A model generated the notes under the pieces. It was not told where the DNA came from, ran no database searches, and saw nothing but the letters and a program-made list of their open reading frames with translations. A program made the position numbers and the translations under genes. A stretch of 64,000 bases of DNA from Cricetomys ansorgei. Taxonomy: Eukaryota > Chordata > Mammalia > Rodentia > Nesomyidae. The stretch is from positions 1 through 64,000 of the forward strand of contig JAMJFZ010003656.1 of assembly GCA_026225945.1 (NCBI GenBank), in the 5' to 3' direction. Below, piece after piece: positions 25,601 through 37,715 of this stretch; positions within the stretch are counted from its first letter, which is position 1; every line of letters begins with the position of its first letter.

Positions 25601-28600
25601 TTACAGAGACCAAACACTAGCTTTTCTTGGCTAGATCCCTCAATGCATGTGAACTAGCACCTTCCCTGAACTCCCAGCCCTGCCTGTGGTGATGCACCTC
25701 CTTCGACAGATATTTCTGGTGAATTCCTCAGAAACAAGCACACCTGCTCATCTTCAATGACCAACGACTATCTCCAGATAAACATAGACCATGTTGGCTA
25801 TACCAGACCAAGCTACGGAGAACTTCTCATACTTCCTGGTCTACTGCCCTAGCTCTGGAGATCTGGATGTGTAGATCATGTGACAAATTTGCACTGCAGG
25901 CTCCAAAGAATTATAACCACTAATGCCTTCCATATACTTCTGGGTCCACCCCTGGTCATCCCTTTCTGGCATCAGAATTCACTGTTAAATATTCCCAGAG
26001 TTGAGCTGGCTCCTGACATATTCACAATTCCATGATAATTCCGGATGCTCAATCTGACATCCACGTAGTCTGGTAAGTCCCCAGAACCTCCCCAACTCCC
26101 GTTATTCCCACTTTCCCAGCCCTAGCTCTGGTCAGTCAGGGTTTGCTGTGTCTTTTCCTGGCGAGTTTCCCCAAAGGCCACAGGTGCAAATTTAACACGC
26201 TCCAGATTACCACAAGCAATGGAGGTCAGACAGCTGCTTTTCCTAATGACCCACTAGACCATGAATATAGACTACATGTATCACCTGCACTTGCTCAAGC
26301 TTGGCTCTGGATTTTTTAAAAATCCAACTATGCCTACTGAGATTCATACTTCTCTACCATGGTCATCTCACATTTCTAGTCCTAGTTCTGGTCACCCAAC
26401 TCCTGCACAGGTTTTCCCTAGGAAGTTCCTCCAGAAAGAATCCTGCCTCGGCTAGCTTAACATTCTCAGGCTTGGCTCTGCACTTGTAGACCTCTCGACA
26501 ACTTTGAGTAATTAGATCAGATGTAGGTCTCACGTGAGTCTCATTCCATTACTCCCAAGCCTAGAACTGGCCATGCACCTCATATTCCTACCATCTTTAC
26601 CATGCTGTTTCTCAGAACCCAGACTCCCTTGTCCACACCTGCACTTCCAGGTCTATCTCAGCTAACATTGCTTGTACCAAATTTGTCAGATAATTTCCAC
26701 ATAAGCTCCAATGCCAGCTCCATTGCCACAGCTCCAGGTCTAGCTCCTGTCTGGCAGCTCCTTAGTTGGCTTCCTTTGATAAATCCCCTCTAGCAAAGAC
26801 TCCTTGCAACATCTGCACACTCCAGGACACAGCAATGGATGCACAGATTATGCATCAGGGCTGACTCACAAACTGTACCTAACATAACTTCACACACCTG
26901 TGCCATCCTCATACTCTCAAGCCTAGCTCCTATTGCACTACTCCTTGTGCTAGCCTTCGCTGCTCTTTACCAGAACCAAGCCTACCTGTGCCATCGCTAC
27001 ACTCCCAAGTCCTTCTGGGGGTACAGACCATGCACTGATTTGCATGGTGGTGCTTAACAGATCATCTCTTCCTGAGCCATGCCAATATTTCTAAGCCTTG
27101 CTCTGCTGACATAGCTTCTTCACTGGCTTTCTCTATTGAGTACTCTCAAGAACTCAGCCAATCTCAGGGACACCACACTCTGAGACATACCTATGAGTAT
27201 GATGCTCATATTGCTTAGAAGATTTACCTGATGAGATGGAAAAAAATCAGTCTCACAGAGATACCCTCACACTCCCAGTTCTGACTGTGGTCACACATTA
27301 CCTTTGCCCAGCTAGTGCCCTCAGAACCACATATACCAGATCCTTCTCTGCATCAGGGCCTAGATATGGGTGCAACAGACATTACTTCCCCCTGACCCTC
27401 TTCTTTCTCTTGCCTACTAACACCATCCTCACTCTCTCAGCCATAATTCCAGCCACAGAGCCCCTGCAGAGTAATTCCCAAGTGTGTTTTCCAAGAACCA
27501 AACCAATTTGCATCTTCTCCAACCTATGAGTCCTGGCTGTAGATATACATCTCCTGAACCATCATATCTTGGTGAGTTTCCCCAAATCCAAGCCCTCCTG
27601 CACCATCTGCTAACAGCACGGCCATGTTTTGTGTGTGCAGATCATAAGCTGGCTTTGTCTCCTGAGCTGTGTGGGCCTGGTGCACCACAGCCAACCCCTT
27701 ATTTCCGGCCCCTCCTCTGGATAGGCAGATGGTACACTGGCTTTGTCTGTTCTGTCTACTCAGTGTCATCTTATGTCTGCATAACCACACCCCCAGTCCT
27801 ACTTCCAATCAAACAACACTTACATTGGATTTTACTGGTGAGTTCTTCCCAAACCAAGCCAATCTATGCTGTCTCCACACTTTGAGTCTTCAGTGTCTTT
27901 GCCTCATAGCTCTTCTGATCCTCATGAACAGGCACCTTCACCATACTCCAGGCAGAGCTTTGTCAATTCAGCTCCTTTAGCAAATTTCCCTGGTGAGTCC
28001 ATCATCCCCCACACAAGAACACCTTGTCCTCTTCAGTGTCCAAGATCTATCTCCAAATGCATAGAGGGTACGTTTGATATGCCTGTTGATGCTACTCAGA
28101 ACCTCTCACATATCTAGGACTAGTGCTCTAGCTCTGCATGTGCAGATTACATAACAGCTTTGCTTTCCAGATTCCAAAGAAGTTTTCCTATTGGACCTCT
28201 CCCCAAAATTCTGGATAACCCCAGTCCATCCGTTTCTCACACTGGCCATCCCTGGTAACTATTCCTTGAATTAAGCATGGTCATGTCATATTTAGAATAA
28301 CAGGACAACCATGGATGCTGAGATAAGGTACCTGTGTAGTGTGGTCCACTCCCCAGAGACTCACCAGGTCCTGTTATCTCCAACCTTTCAGTCCCAGCTG
28401 TGATGAGCCCTTTCATGCAGTGTCTGTTTCTGCACACCTCCTGCCCTGATTTGAAGGCACTGGTGCCATGTTTTATGTTCTTGGATTGGCTCTGGTTCTG
28501 CAGATGAGACAACATCTTTTTCTCAGGAGTCTCCTGCCCCAAATATAGACTATGTTTACAATCTGTCTTACAGGCTAGTGACACAAAGACCACTGAAAGA

Positions 28601-30915
28601 CCACTCAAATAGACCAAAGTCCAAATTTAGAGTCTATTTTAAGCCAACGGGTGACTATTTGAAGACAAACACTTCTCACAGAGAAGCTGTGGATGAATTT
28701 TAGAAGGAGCTTTTTAAAGGCAAAAAATCACAGAAGTCTACATCCTGATAAGCAATTGCAGGAGAAGTAAACAAAGCAAGGAGTTTAACGGAGGACAAAA
28801 AAGAAAAAAAATGTGGTTAGCTGGGGCACGTTGACGCCGAGTTTCTAGAAGAGCGCTGGGTACTGTCCAAAGGGAGTGTTCGCTGTGCGGGTATAAGTTG
28901 GGGGCTCAGTTTCAAATTAAACCAAAGATGCTCCAGCTAAGACACTCTTTGCCCAGTCCCAGTCTGCACACACCCAGGTCTAGTTCTGAATGTGAAGATG
29001 ATGCACTATCTGGTCAGATCCAGAGAACATCCTCTTCCATGGCTATCACCACACTCCCAGTTCTAGCTCTGGTCACCCAGCTAAGACACTGATGTTTTTT
29101 TGGGGAAGTACCCCCAGAAACAACACCCTCTGGCTATCTCAATATTTCTAGCTTAGAACTAGATATGTAGTTTTTACAATAGCTTTGCCAGGTGAGATCG
29201 CCTGTGTGTCTTCCATGAGTGCCATGCTAGCACTCACAAGTCCAGAACTGGCCATGTAGTTCCTGCAAGTGCTATCCTTGATTGTTTCCCAGAACCCTGA
29301 AGGCCTGGGCCACATCCACACTTGCTGATATAGGTCAGTTTCAGTGTTTTCCACTAATTTCTCCCTAGGTAGTTGTAGATGCTCATTTGCCAGCTACGTC
29401 CACAAAATCTCAGGCATATCCTCTGTCTAGCAGTGACTCTGCTGGCTTCCCCTGGTGAATGCCTGCAGAACTAAGACTCCCTGCACCCACCATGTGCACA
29501 CCCCTAGACCTCTCTGTGGATGAACAATACATGCCTCCCATTTTCCCAGTGATTTAGACTTAATCTCACTGCCCAGCGCCATGCTCACACTTCCAGAAGT
29601 AGATGTGGTCACGAAACTACTGTACCGGTTTCCCACTCAGATCCTCTCTTCAGAACCAGGTCTGCCTGTGCCATCTCCATACTCCAAAATACTGGTTCTG
29701 TAAGCACAAATCAAGCACTGATTTTCATGATGATGGTCCCCAGCACTGCTCTGCTCCTGTCATTGCTATCCCCACACTCCATTGTACAACAGTCCACCTC
29801 TGGACCCTAACCTGACATCCACTAGCAAACAGCTCCCTTTGGGGATTCTGAACAAGCCTCATGGAGCCCAAACTCAGATTCTCCCCATGACCCCTTCAAA
29901 CCAATTCTCTCTACTGAAAGTAAGGCTACAGCTTCACTAATGGACTCTCATGACTTCCACGGCCAAACCTCAGATGCTCTAGGCAATGATCTCCACAGAT
30001 TCAGCCATTTACATACTCCTAGTCCTGGCAATGGGTACTCAGATCCTGGACCAGCTCTCCTTCATGAATTCCCACTGATTCACATGGGAGTCTTTAGAAA
30101 CCTCAAAGCTCACCTCCAGTGACACACAAAGCTCACTGACCAATGACACACCTTCCCCAAAAACCCTACGCAACCTCATTTTTCCCAAACAGTCTTGAAA
30201 TAGTGACAAGGTAATCAAACATGTGAGCCTCTGGGGCCATTCCATTTAGAACAACCCACACCTTTCTTTGCCATCTCCACACTTTCAGACCTAGCTCTGG
30301 ATGAACTCATTGAGTAATTGCTTTGTCTAGTAGGCTCCAAAGAACCTCACTCACGAGAGCCATTCTGAAGCTTCCAGGCCGAGCTCCTGTCATGTAGCTG
30401 ATCTTCTGGCATTTCTTGGTCAATTCAACAGGACAGTCTTGTCTGAGGAATCTACACAAACCCAGACCTCAGGATGCACACATGGCACACTTGCTTTGTC
30501 TGCTGAGTCTAAGGACACAGCTTGCAAAAGCCATCCCGCATTCCCAGGTCTAGCTCCGGTCACACAACTCTTGCACCATTTTTCCTTGATTATTCCTGCC
30601 AGAAGCAAGCATGCCTACATCATCTCCCCAATCCCAGGTCTAGCTCTAGAAAACAGACCTTGCAATGCTTTCTCTGGTGACGCTCACAATTAATGTGCCT
30701 GTTGCCCGTACATTCTAGCGTAGCTCTGGTTGCATATTTTCAGCACTGTCTTTCTAAGGACATTCCCCCATCATCAAGCCTGCATGGTTTGTATTCACAT
30801 TTGCTGGCCTAGTTTCTTGTGAACACAGTGCACACCTGTTCCTCTTGTTGACAGCCTCAGAACCTCTGCTGCTAGCACCATCCTGTACTCCAAGGTTCTG
30901 GTCATGAAGCTCCTA
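22690..30915 (+). repeat. degenerate tandem array, ~89-bp period
   Basis: Over about 8.2 kb the sequence cycles through one theme: 'cccagaaccaagcctgcctg', then 'tgccatctccacactccc', 'aggtctagctctggt' and 'ctttctctggtgagttc'. The 'tagctctgg' anchors between 26,381 and 27,095 are spaced 90, 89, 90, 87, 87, 97, 83 and 91 bases apart. Monomers tend to alternate between a type reading 'ggtcac.cagctcctgcac' and one reading 'ggatgcacagatcatgcac', which suggests a dimer near 178 bp. Divergence is high, so the array is old. Roughly 90 monomers fit. The C-rich strand is the plus strand throughout. I do not recognise it as a named satellite. Many frames of 60-130 codons inside it are chance. Confidence 0.7.
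28560..28935. other. non-repeat interruption within the 89-bp array
   Basis: The 89-bp theme fades here and an A-rich sequence of different character appears ('aaaaaagaaaaaaaatgtgg', 'cacgttgacgccgag', 'tgttcgctgtgcggg'). Its local CpGs stand out against the surroundings. It is probably a later insertion of an LTR-type element, but its ends and family are not clear to me. Confidence 0.4.
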
Positions 30916-30919
30916 GACT

Positions 30920-31275
30920 GTGCTTCTGTGGTTCTTTGAAAGAGAATGGCCCTGATAGACTCGTATATTTGAATGCATAGTCACCAGGGAGTGGCATGAT
31001 TTGAAAGGGTTAGAAGGTATGCCCTTGTTAGAGGAAGCGTGATAATGAGGGTGGCCTTTGAGGTTTAAAAGCCCGTGCCAATCCCAGAGTCTCTCTCTCA
31101 AAACTGCAGGTCAGGATGAAGCTCTCCTCTGATGCTCCACTGCCATGCTCCCCACCATATGTTAGTGAACTAAACCTCTGAAACTCTAAGCAAGTCTGCA
31201 GATATATGCTGACTTTTGTAAGAGTTGCCTTAGTCATGGTGTCCTGTCACAGTAATAGAACATTGATTACGACAG
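30920..31275 (+). repeat. URR1-like rodent repeat, copy 3
   Basis: Same family as 13,372-13,737. It shows 'gaaggtatgcccttgttagaggaag', 'gcctttgaggtttaaaagcc', 'ccactgccatgctcc' and the end 'agagttgccttagtcatggtgtcctgtcacagtaatagaac'. It closes the right edge of the 89-bp array. Confidence 0.75.
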
Positions 31276-31339
31276 TTTCCTTTTGCAATTATTGAAAATG
31301 TATATGTTATATTCTGATAAGTTACCTACTAAATCTCCT

Positions 31340-32360
31340 CCCTGACCCTCCCAACCTCTCCATAAACCACCCCCAGGCTTCTTACTCAGGCTCTTTCAAA
31401 AACAAACAAGAAATCAAAAAGCAAACAAAGCAGAATAAAAACAATATAAAACAAATAGTAACAGAAAAACACCACACACACACCTCCCCCCACATACTCC
31501 ATAAAAACACAAAAGCAAACACCATGATATACAAATAAAAGAACAATAAGATTTGAAAAAGGCCAAAACAATGCAATATGAGACAAAAACATCTACAAAA
31601 CCACCACTGAGTTCTTGGTGGTCATCTACTGCTGCACATGAGACCTGCCACTAAGTGGTATTTAAATGCCCAATGAGACTACATTGGAGAAAACTGATTT
31701 TAACTTTAAAATCTGTTGTCCATATGGAGATAGTTTCTTGGTTAGACGTGGGAAATCATGACCACTTCCCACTTCCAGCACTGAAACCCCACCTGGATGC
31801 AACTTCTGTAGGCTGTGTACAAACTGCCACAGTCTCTGATTTCCTATGTGTATCAGTCTTCTTGTGTGGAAGACATTTTGTCTTTGGTATCTTCCATCCC
31901 TTCTGACTCTTACAATCTTTATGCCTCCTCTTCTGCCTAGCTCCCCGACCCCTGAGGGAGGTGTTTGATGAAATCATCCCACTTAGGAATAAGTGTTCCA
32001 AACTCTCTCATCGTGTGCACAATTGTCAACTCCTGTGTGTGTTTATTATATTAGTTCTCATTGGCTGTAAGAAGAGGCCTCTCTGATGATGGTTGAGAGA
32101 GAAACTGTCTGTGAGTAGACTAGAATGTCCTTAGGAGTCATTTCATTGCTATTCCTTTGGGGGAAGAGCAGTATTTGGTTTTCCCCTAAGTCCATGGGCT
32201 ATCTAATCTTGTGTTCTTAGCCACAGAAGCAGTGTCAGGCATGGGTTCCATCTCACTGAGTAGGACTTAAATCCAAACAGAGAGTGGTTGCTTAATTCCA
32301 CAACATTTCTGCCAGTATTCCATCAGCATATCATACAGGACCATCACCACTTTTGATGTA
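31340..32360. repeat. LINE-1 (Lx-type) 3'-UTR-like fragment
   Basis: About 1 kb resembles a rodent LINE-1 3' untranslated region. It starts with the 'aaaaacaaacaagaaatcaaaaagc' run. It then has 'gagactacattggagaaaact', 'ttgtccatatggagatag', 'cttacaatctttatgcctcctcttctgc' and 'aggagtcatttcattgctattcc', and ends with 'gcatatcatacagg'. Coding parts of LINE-1 are absent. Orientation is left open because I identified it from the untranslated region alone. Confidence 0.6.
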
Positions 32361-32368
32361 AGGATTGT

Positions 32369-32465
32369 TTGTTTGCTTCTTTGAGACAGGGTCTCCCTGA
32401 ATAGCAGTGGATGTCGTAGAACTCAGTACATAGACCTGACTGCCTTCAAACTCATAGAGATTAGT
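32369..32465 (-). repeat. B1 SINE, partial
   Basis: 'ttgagacagggtctccctgaatagcagtggatgtcgtagaactcagtacatagacctgactgccttcaaactcatagag' is the antisense of the B1 body. It is diverged, and the A-tail side faces left. Confidence 0.75.
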
Positions 32466-32689
32466 TCTGTTGTTGACATTCAGAGTAGCTCCCAGCTTAC
32501 CAAAATACCTGGATATGGGAACAGACCTTTTTGATCCCAGAGCAGGACACTGTAAAAGGGTGAGTGTTCGAGTCTTCACTATTGTTTTCCTGCTACCTTC
32601 AGTCATGAATGGAGGATAAGGTAAGTTGTACAGACAGTGCCAGAGAGACGAACATGCCTACATGCCTCGGTAAGCAGTAATGTAAGCAA

Positions 32690-33760
32690 TGTAATGGAGA
32701 CAGATGCTGCATGATAATGAGGATGCCATTCTCTCAGCCTTCACTTAGTCACTCCGGCACTTCAGAAAACACAGGTTTTACCTGAAAGGTGACAGGAGAC
32801 AGATTTCATGCAGCCAAATATCATTGACTATGTATAGCCCAGGAACATGGATTCATGTTACTCAAATACCATTTTCCTACATGCAAACAGTTTCCTGAAG
32901 TTCTCATTCATATATAACAAAAGAAATTACCTTTCAAATACATTGATGGAAACATCAAGGAGGTGGACCATGGGAACGTTGGGAAATGTCTGCCTTAGAT
33001 TAGATATACTCTCTGAAGATTTCAATTGCTCTTGAGTTGGTAAGAGCCTGTGAGTTACCATTAAACTGAAGTTTTCACTTCACTGTTACATGTTGTGCTG
33101 GATTGAAAGGTTGGCAGGAGGCTAAGGACAAGCCCATCTTGCTTCTGCACTGCTCCATGCAAAATGTTATCTATCAGGAAGGTGTGATTCATCAGCTACT
33201 CTTGTAGGTCTTTAACACAGTCCTGACTTTATTCCTGGGAACTTTAATTTCCATTCCTCGGCATGATGAGTCCTGAGTGTGTTTTACAGCATGTGAATAT
33301 TTCCTCTAGGTGGATCTACATCTTCCATCACCATCACCAAGACCCAACAACCAACATACTTGATTCATGGCTGGGACAAAATACCTGACACAAGCAACTC
33401 ATGAAAAGAAAGGTTTATTTTGGGTCTTAGTTTGAGGGACTGCTCCATCATGGCTGAGAAGTCGTGGGGGCATGAGCCTGAAGTTGCTTGCCACGTACAT
33501 CAGTAGTTAGGAAACAGAGTGTGTAGTCAGAGAGCACACTGCAGGTACTCACCTAACTTTCCCCTTTCTATGCAGCATTGGCGCAAATCCCATGAAATGA
33601 TCACATCTGGCTTACTGCCCCAGTTAACCTAATCTAAAAAATCTATTAGGACATTATCAGAGGCTTCTTTTCAGTTTTCATTTTAGATGTAGTCATTCAA
33701 CATTCCATATTATCCATCCTGAGTCCATTTCTTGTCAATTTAAACATCTAAACGTATATC
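32690..33760 (+). repeat. block R2, copy 1
   Basis: Paralogous to 48,082-49,170 over about 1 kb in the same orientation. Shared anchors are 'atggagacag.tgct', 'caaacagtttc', 'catcaag.aggtgg', 'gggaaatgt.tgccttag', 'cactgctccat' and 'cttaacacag.cctg'. Further right, both copies carry a second rodent-repeat-like unit with 'acttgattcat', 'aatacctgacacaagcaactcat', 'gaaaggttta', 'cagttaacctaatct' and 'cttgtcaattta'. No exon is visible. A short related piece lies inverted at 19.3 kb. Confidence 0.6.
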
Positions 33761-36403
33761 AAATCTTTTATTTGTGCAGATATTTTATGTGTGTAGTTGT
33801 TACACCAGAATCCTTGTTCCATGGCCTAGCTATGGATGCCAGAGCACAACATTTGATAGTTTGTATAAGGGTCTTGTAAGAATACTGGTCATTTAGTGTG
33901 GGTTATTGACTGGCCTTCACTCACAATAGTTCCACCAACTCTCAACAGATGAAAATAGACCATTGAAGAAAAAGTTATATCAAATAAACACAGTAGTACA
34001 TTCTTCTATGGGACTTGACATGCCATGCTTTCAGCACTTTAAAGACACACATAGAACACGGCTTATGTGTTATAATGTGTTTCTTTCAATAATAAAATAA
34101 AATAAATAATAAAATAATATAAAGAAACTGGAAACGTAGAAGAATTAAGAATTAGAGAAAGCAAAAATAACAATGTGCACATTGGGGGAAAATTACAAGG
34201 CTCCCCTGTAGACAAAGACAAAGCTCTAGCTAAAATAGCAAAGCTACAGGCGTGCTTATCTGCAGGTGTCAATCATGCATTAAAACAGGAACCAATGCAA
34301 GAGTGTTCATCCACTTCCAGCTGCAGGCCTCTGATCTTCAAAGTTAATTTTAGTGAGTAGTCTTAACACAATAGTTTATTAATGAATAGCTGACTTTTGG
34401 TCTGCGTACTTACTGTAAAAGGTGGTAGGCATTCAGGGGTGAATTATCTATTTGTTTTTTTCAAGTTTGCTGACCTAGTTTCTAGACTCTTCATTTCTGA
34501 TCTTAAGTATAGCTCTGTTTCCATGGGAAGGTCAGTTTAACCAAGAATAAGTTTTTTTGATATGTCTACAGAAAGTATGAATAGTTCCACACATGTCAAA
34601 ACTTGAAGGTTAGTTTACAATTACTTAGAGCTGGGATGGCAGTGTCCCTCTCCCAGCCAGCCCAGGAATTGATTTGAATTTTAACTATTAGGCAAATAGA
34701 AAATACTATTGACGAGAGGCTTTTTTTACCATACAGTAAAGATGAGAAAGGGGCAAAGCAGATGGTAGGCTTCAGATCCCTATCAAAGGGGAAAACTCAG
34801 GATCTTTGTCAAGCTGATTACATCCACAGCCTGTGTCATTGGCCTCCAACAATTTAGTGGTATCATAGCTTTAGTAAAGGTCAAGAAACGTACATACTGA
34901 ATATCATACAGGAAAATGGAGTGACAGTTAAAGTGAGAAGGATGTCTGACAGAGGGTTCCACCTAGAGATCTGACACAAGGATGCTAAAGTGGCAGCCAC
35001 ATGGGCTTGAAAGGCAACAGAGATGTGAAACCGTCTTAAGTTTGGATTCTGGGCAGGTTGTAAAAAGAGCTGTCCCCAGGATAAAAGTAACAGACTGTGA
35101 GCTTCCCCAACTGAAAATAACAGTTGCAGATTGACACCGGAACAGAGAAGCACAAGCCACAGAGACAGAATAAGAAGGCAAAGCCTAAGTGTTATTTCAA
35201 TGGACATGCAATTCCAATCAAGGGGAAGGGAGTGGTGAGCAAAGGTGTGAGTCTGCTATGAGCCTCTGTTTGGGATTTTTATAGGGTCTCTGTGCCCTTC
35301 CTCCTCCAGACTTCCTCTACTCCCTGACTGGCCCTGCCTCAGGTAGCCTTCATTGGAAAGATTCTTCTCTTTCTGCCTGCTTGTCATTGGCAGTGTTTTA
35401 CAGTTACAGTCCCCCTAGTGGGAGGACAAACAGGGAGCAAGGAGCAGACTCCTACATCAAACAATATCATCCTGACACACCTCTCTTTGCCCCCGTTTAG
35501 AGATGGGCAGACATGTCTGTCAGGGTACAAGGTGTTTTCATTCTGGCTATATCCTCTTGAGAGCACGCAGAGTTTTAGCTTGTAACCCAGAGAGAGGAGG
35601 GCCTTCAGAGATACATCCAGAGGTTGGTCCATAGGGCTGCAAAAGAACTCAGTTGGTTGCATATAACTGGATTTCCAGATAGCCATTTAATGTCTGTATG
35701 TTATGTGGCAGCCATGGAAATATCTGTAACCTGTAAAGAGTGAAATCCTTAGAATAACTATAACCTCTCATAAGCACATGGCAACACAGGAAGAATAGTG
35801 TTCTTAGGGAGGTTGAGATGCTGAATGCTGAGCCAAGTACATTTCTATAGTGTCTCCATGAATTTAAAATCCATGCTTCTATAAAGATTACTCTAAAAAT
35901 TCCCTAGGGCAATGAGGTAAGAATTTTATTTTTTATCAGTTTGCATTAATCACTTTCAAATTCATAGGACATTGAATTGCAGAGAAGGCCACTGACATGA
36001 TTACATTATTTGTGGACAATTTTTTTACATGTGAGTACATCCTCCTGAAGAAATAAGGTGCTGGGCAGCCTCTTGGGTGAATATAGTGGCTCCAGAACCT
36101 GCACTGACCATTAGACTTGTGTAGTTTACTTTTTTATTTTAGTAATACTTTCATTAATCACTTGAGTTTCACACAATGTCTCTCAAAAACACCCTCTTCC
36201 CATTTCTCCCTGTTGGACACCCCACACTCCTCTGTCCTCAAATAATCAAAGAAAATTAAGTCTATCTTGTGTGGTGGGAACATGGATCAAAGGAATCATC
36301 ATGATTTCTGGAGGGATAAGGCTGTCTGATCATGAACTTTCACTTGGGCTATATTAGCCTGGGATAAACTATGACTAAGTACAACCTAGAGTTAGACTTC
36401 ACT
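33761..36403. other. gene-free stretch
   Basis: About 2.6 kb without a gene. It holds a short A/T-rich run at 34,085-34,125 and an unassigned GC-richer stretch at 34,900-35,700 with overlapping short frames on the minus strand. Positions 36,021-36,090 are repeated, diverged, at 36,600-36,665. Confidence 0.4.
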
Positions 36404-36593
36404 GCTCAAACCCACAGACACCTAGACACCATACAATCACCTGGGCATCACCTAGGCATCTGGTCATCCCACAGGATCTCTGATATCTGGCAGGCACCAG
36501 GGCCTCCCTCAGGCTCCAGGGCCTTCAATAGGCATCCCAACATCCCACAGGCACCAGAGCCTCCTACAAGCACCTGGACATTCTGCAGGCACC
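36404..36593 (-). repeat. 19-bp minisatellite, ten units (minus strand)
   Basis: Read on the minus strand this is ten consecutive units of exactly 19 bases, each a variant of GGTGCCTGTGGGATGTCCT. Examples are GGTGCCTGCAGAATGTCCA and GATGCCTAGGTGATGCCCA. It is the same repeat as the arrays at 50,100-50,530 and 57,096-58,720 but in the opposite orientation. The 19-base phase is kept without an indel despite heavy substitution. A 95-codon plus-strand frame through it follows from the repeat. Confidence 0.85.
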
Positions 36594-36989
36594 AGGACGT
36601 TTTTACATGTGAGCACATCCTTTTGAAAATCTTAGGTGTCGGGCACCCTCATGTGTGAGTATAAGATCTCTGTAGGCTGTTTATTCTCATAAACAGACAG
36701 ATTACATATAAGTATTGACAGTCAGCAATTACTGATAACATGAGAGAACTTGTTTTCATTACAAGCAAATACACCTTTCCCCCTTCTGTAATTTACTTGC
36801 ACTTTATGTGACTGTTACTTGGTTATATACACCATTGTAAATATGTACTGTTTCTGTTCTTACTCAGATGAAAATTTGAGATCCTCTAATTAGCATTAAG
36901 TGATACAGGGAGAAATATTACCAGAGGTGAGATAAAAGCATATCCGTAAACCCTTAGGGGCTGTATTTCTATATACTTCTGTTTTATTA

Positions 36990-37712
36990 CTACTATTATA
37001 CTGAGAAACACAAGTAAAAACTCAGGGCACTCATCAGTGTTTTGGAAACAGAGAATTAGGATTACAGGCATCAGCCACTGTCCCATGCCTCTTGACTCTT
37101 TTGTTTCCCTCTTCTTCTGACTGACATGAATCATCTTTGCAAACCTTTCATGCTCGTTCGCAGCTGAGGACAGACACAAATCCAATGTGAAGAACTACTG
37201 TGGTTATGAACACATGAGGGTTATAAAAAAAATCCAGAAACACAGACAAAGCAGGCCTGTGAACATGTTAGTGAGAGATTAATTGGATTGGGGTTATTGA
37301 GGTGGGAGTATAGATCCACTCTAAACATAGGTGGCATCATTCCCTGTGCTGTGTCCTCACACTGCTTAAAAAGGAGAAATCCAGCTCCGTTCCAGCTTTC
37401 TTCACTCTCTGTTTCCCCAATACAGGCATAGGATGGCCAGACCCTCAGGCTTCAGACAACATTCCATCTATACAGCAACTGGATCCTCAAACTGTGAACC
37501 AAAATCACCCCTCCTTCTCTTTATTAGTGTCTCAAGTAATTGTCATAGTGATGAGGCAAGTGAGTAGTACAGGCAATTGGTCTTGGAAGGCAGGACTCTT
37601 ACTTTGATAAGCCTGACTGTGCACATCGTAAGCTTTTTGTACTGGTGTTTGGCAGGAATGTCGAAGCATTTGTGCTGGATCAGAAATGTCCTTCAAGGGA
37701 CATTGATGGAAC
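36990..37712 (+). repeat. block R3, copy 2
   Basis: The better-spaced partner of 1,780-2,460. Both contain 'gacacaaatccaatgt', 'gttagtgagagatta.ttggattgggg', 'tccagctttcttca.tctctgtttcccc' and 'gtaattgtcatagtgatgaggcaagtgagtag'. Here it runs straight into block R1. No conserved frame is present. Confidence 0.6.
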
Positions 37713-37715
37713 ATT

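Noticed and set aside
36404..36593. Possible CRISPR array (short regular repeats)
   Set aside because: The units are contiguous 19-mers without spacers, and the DNA is mammalian.
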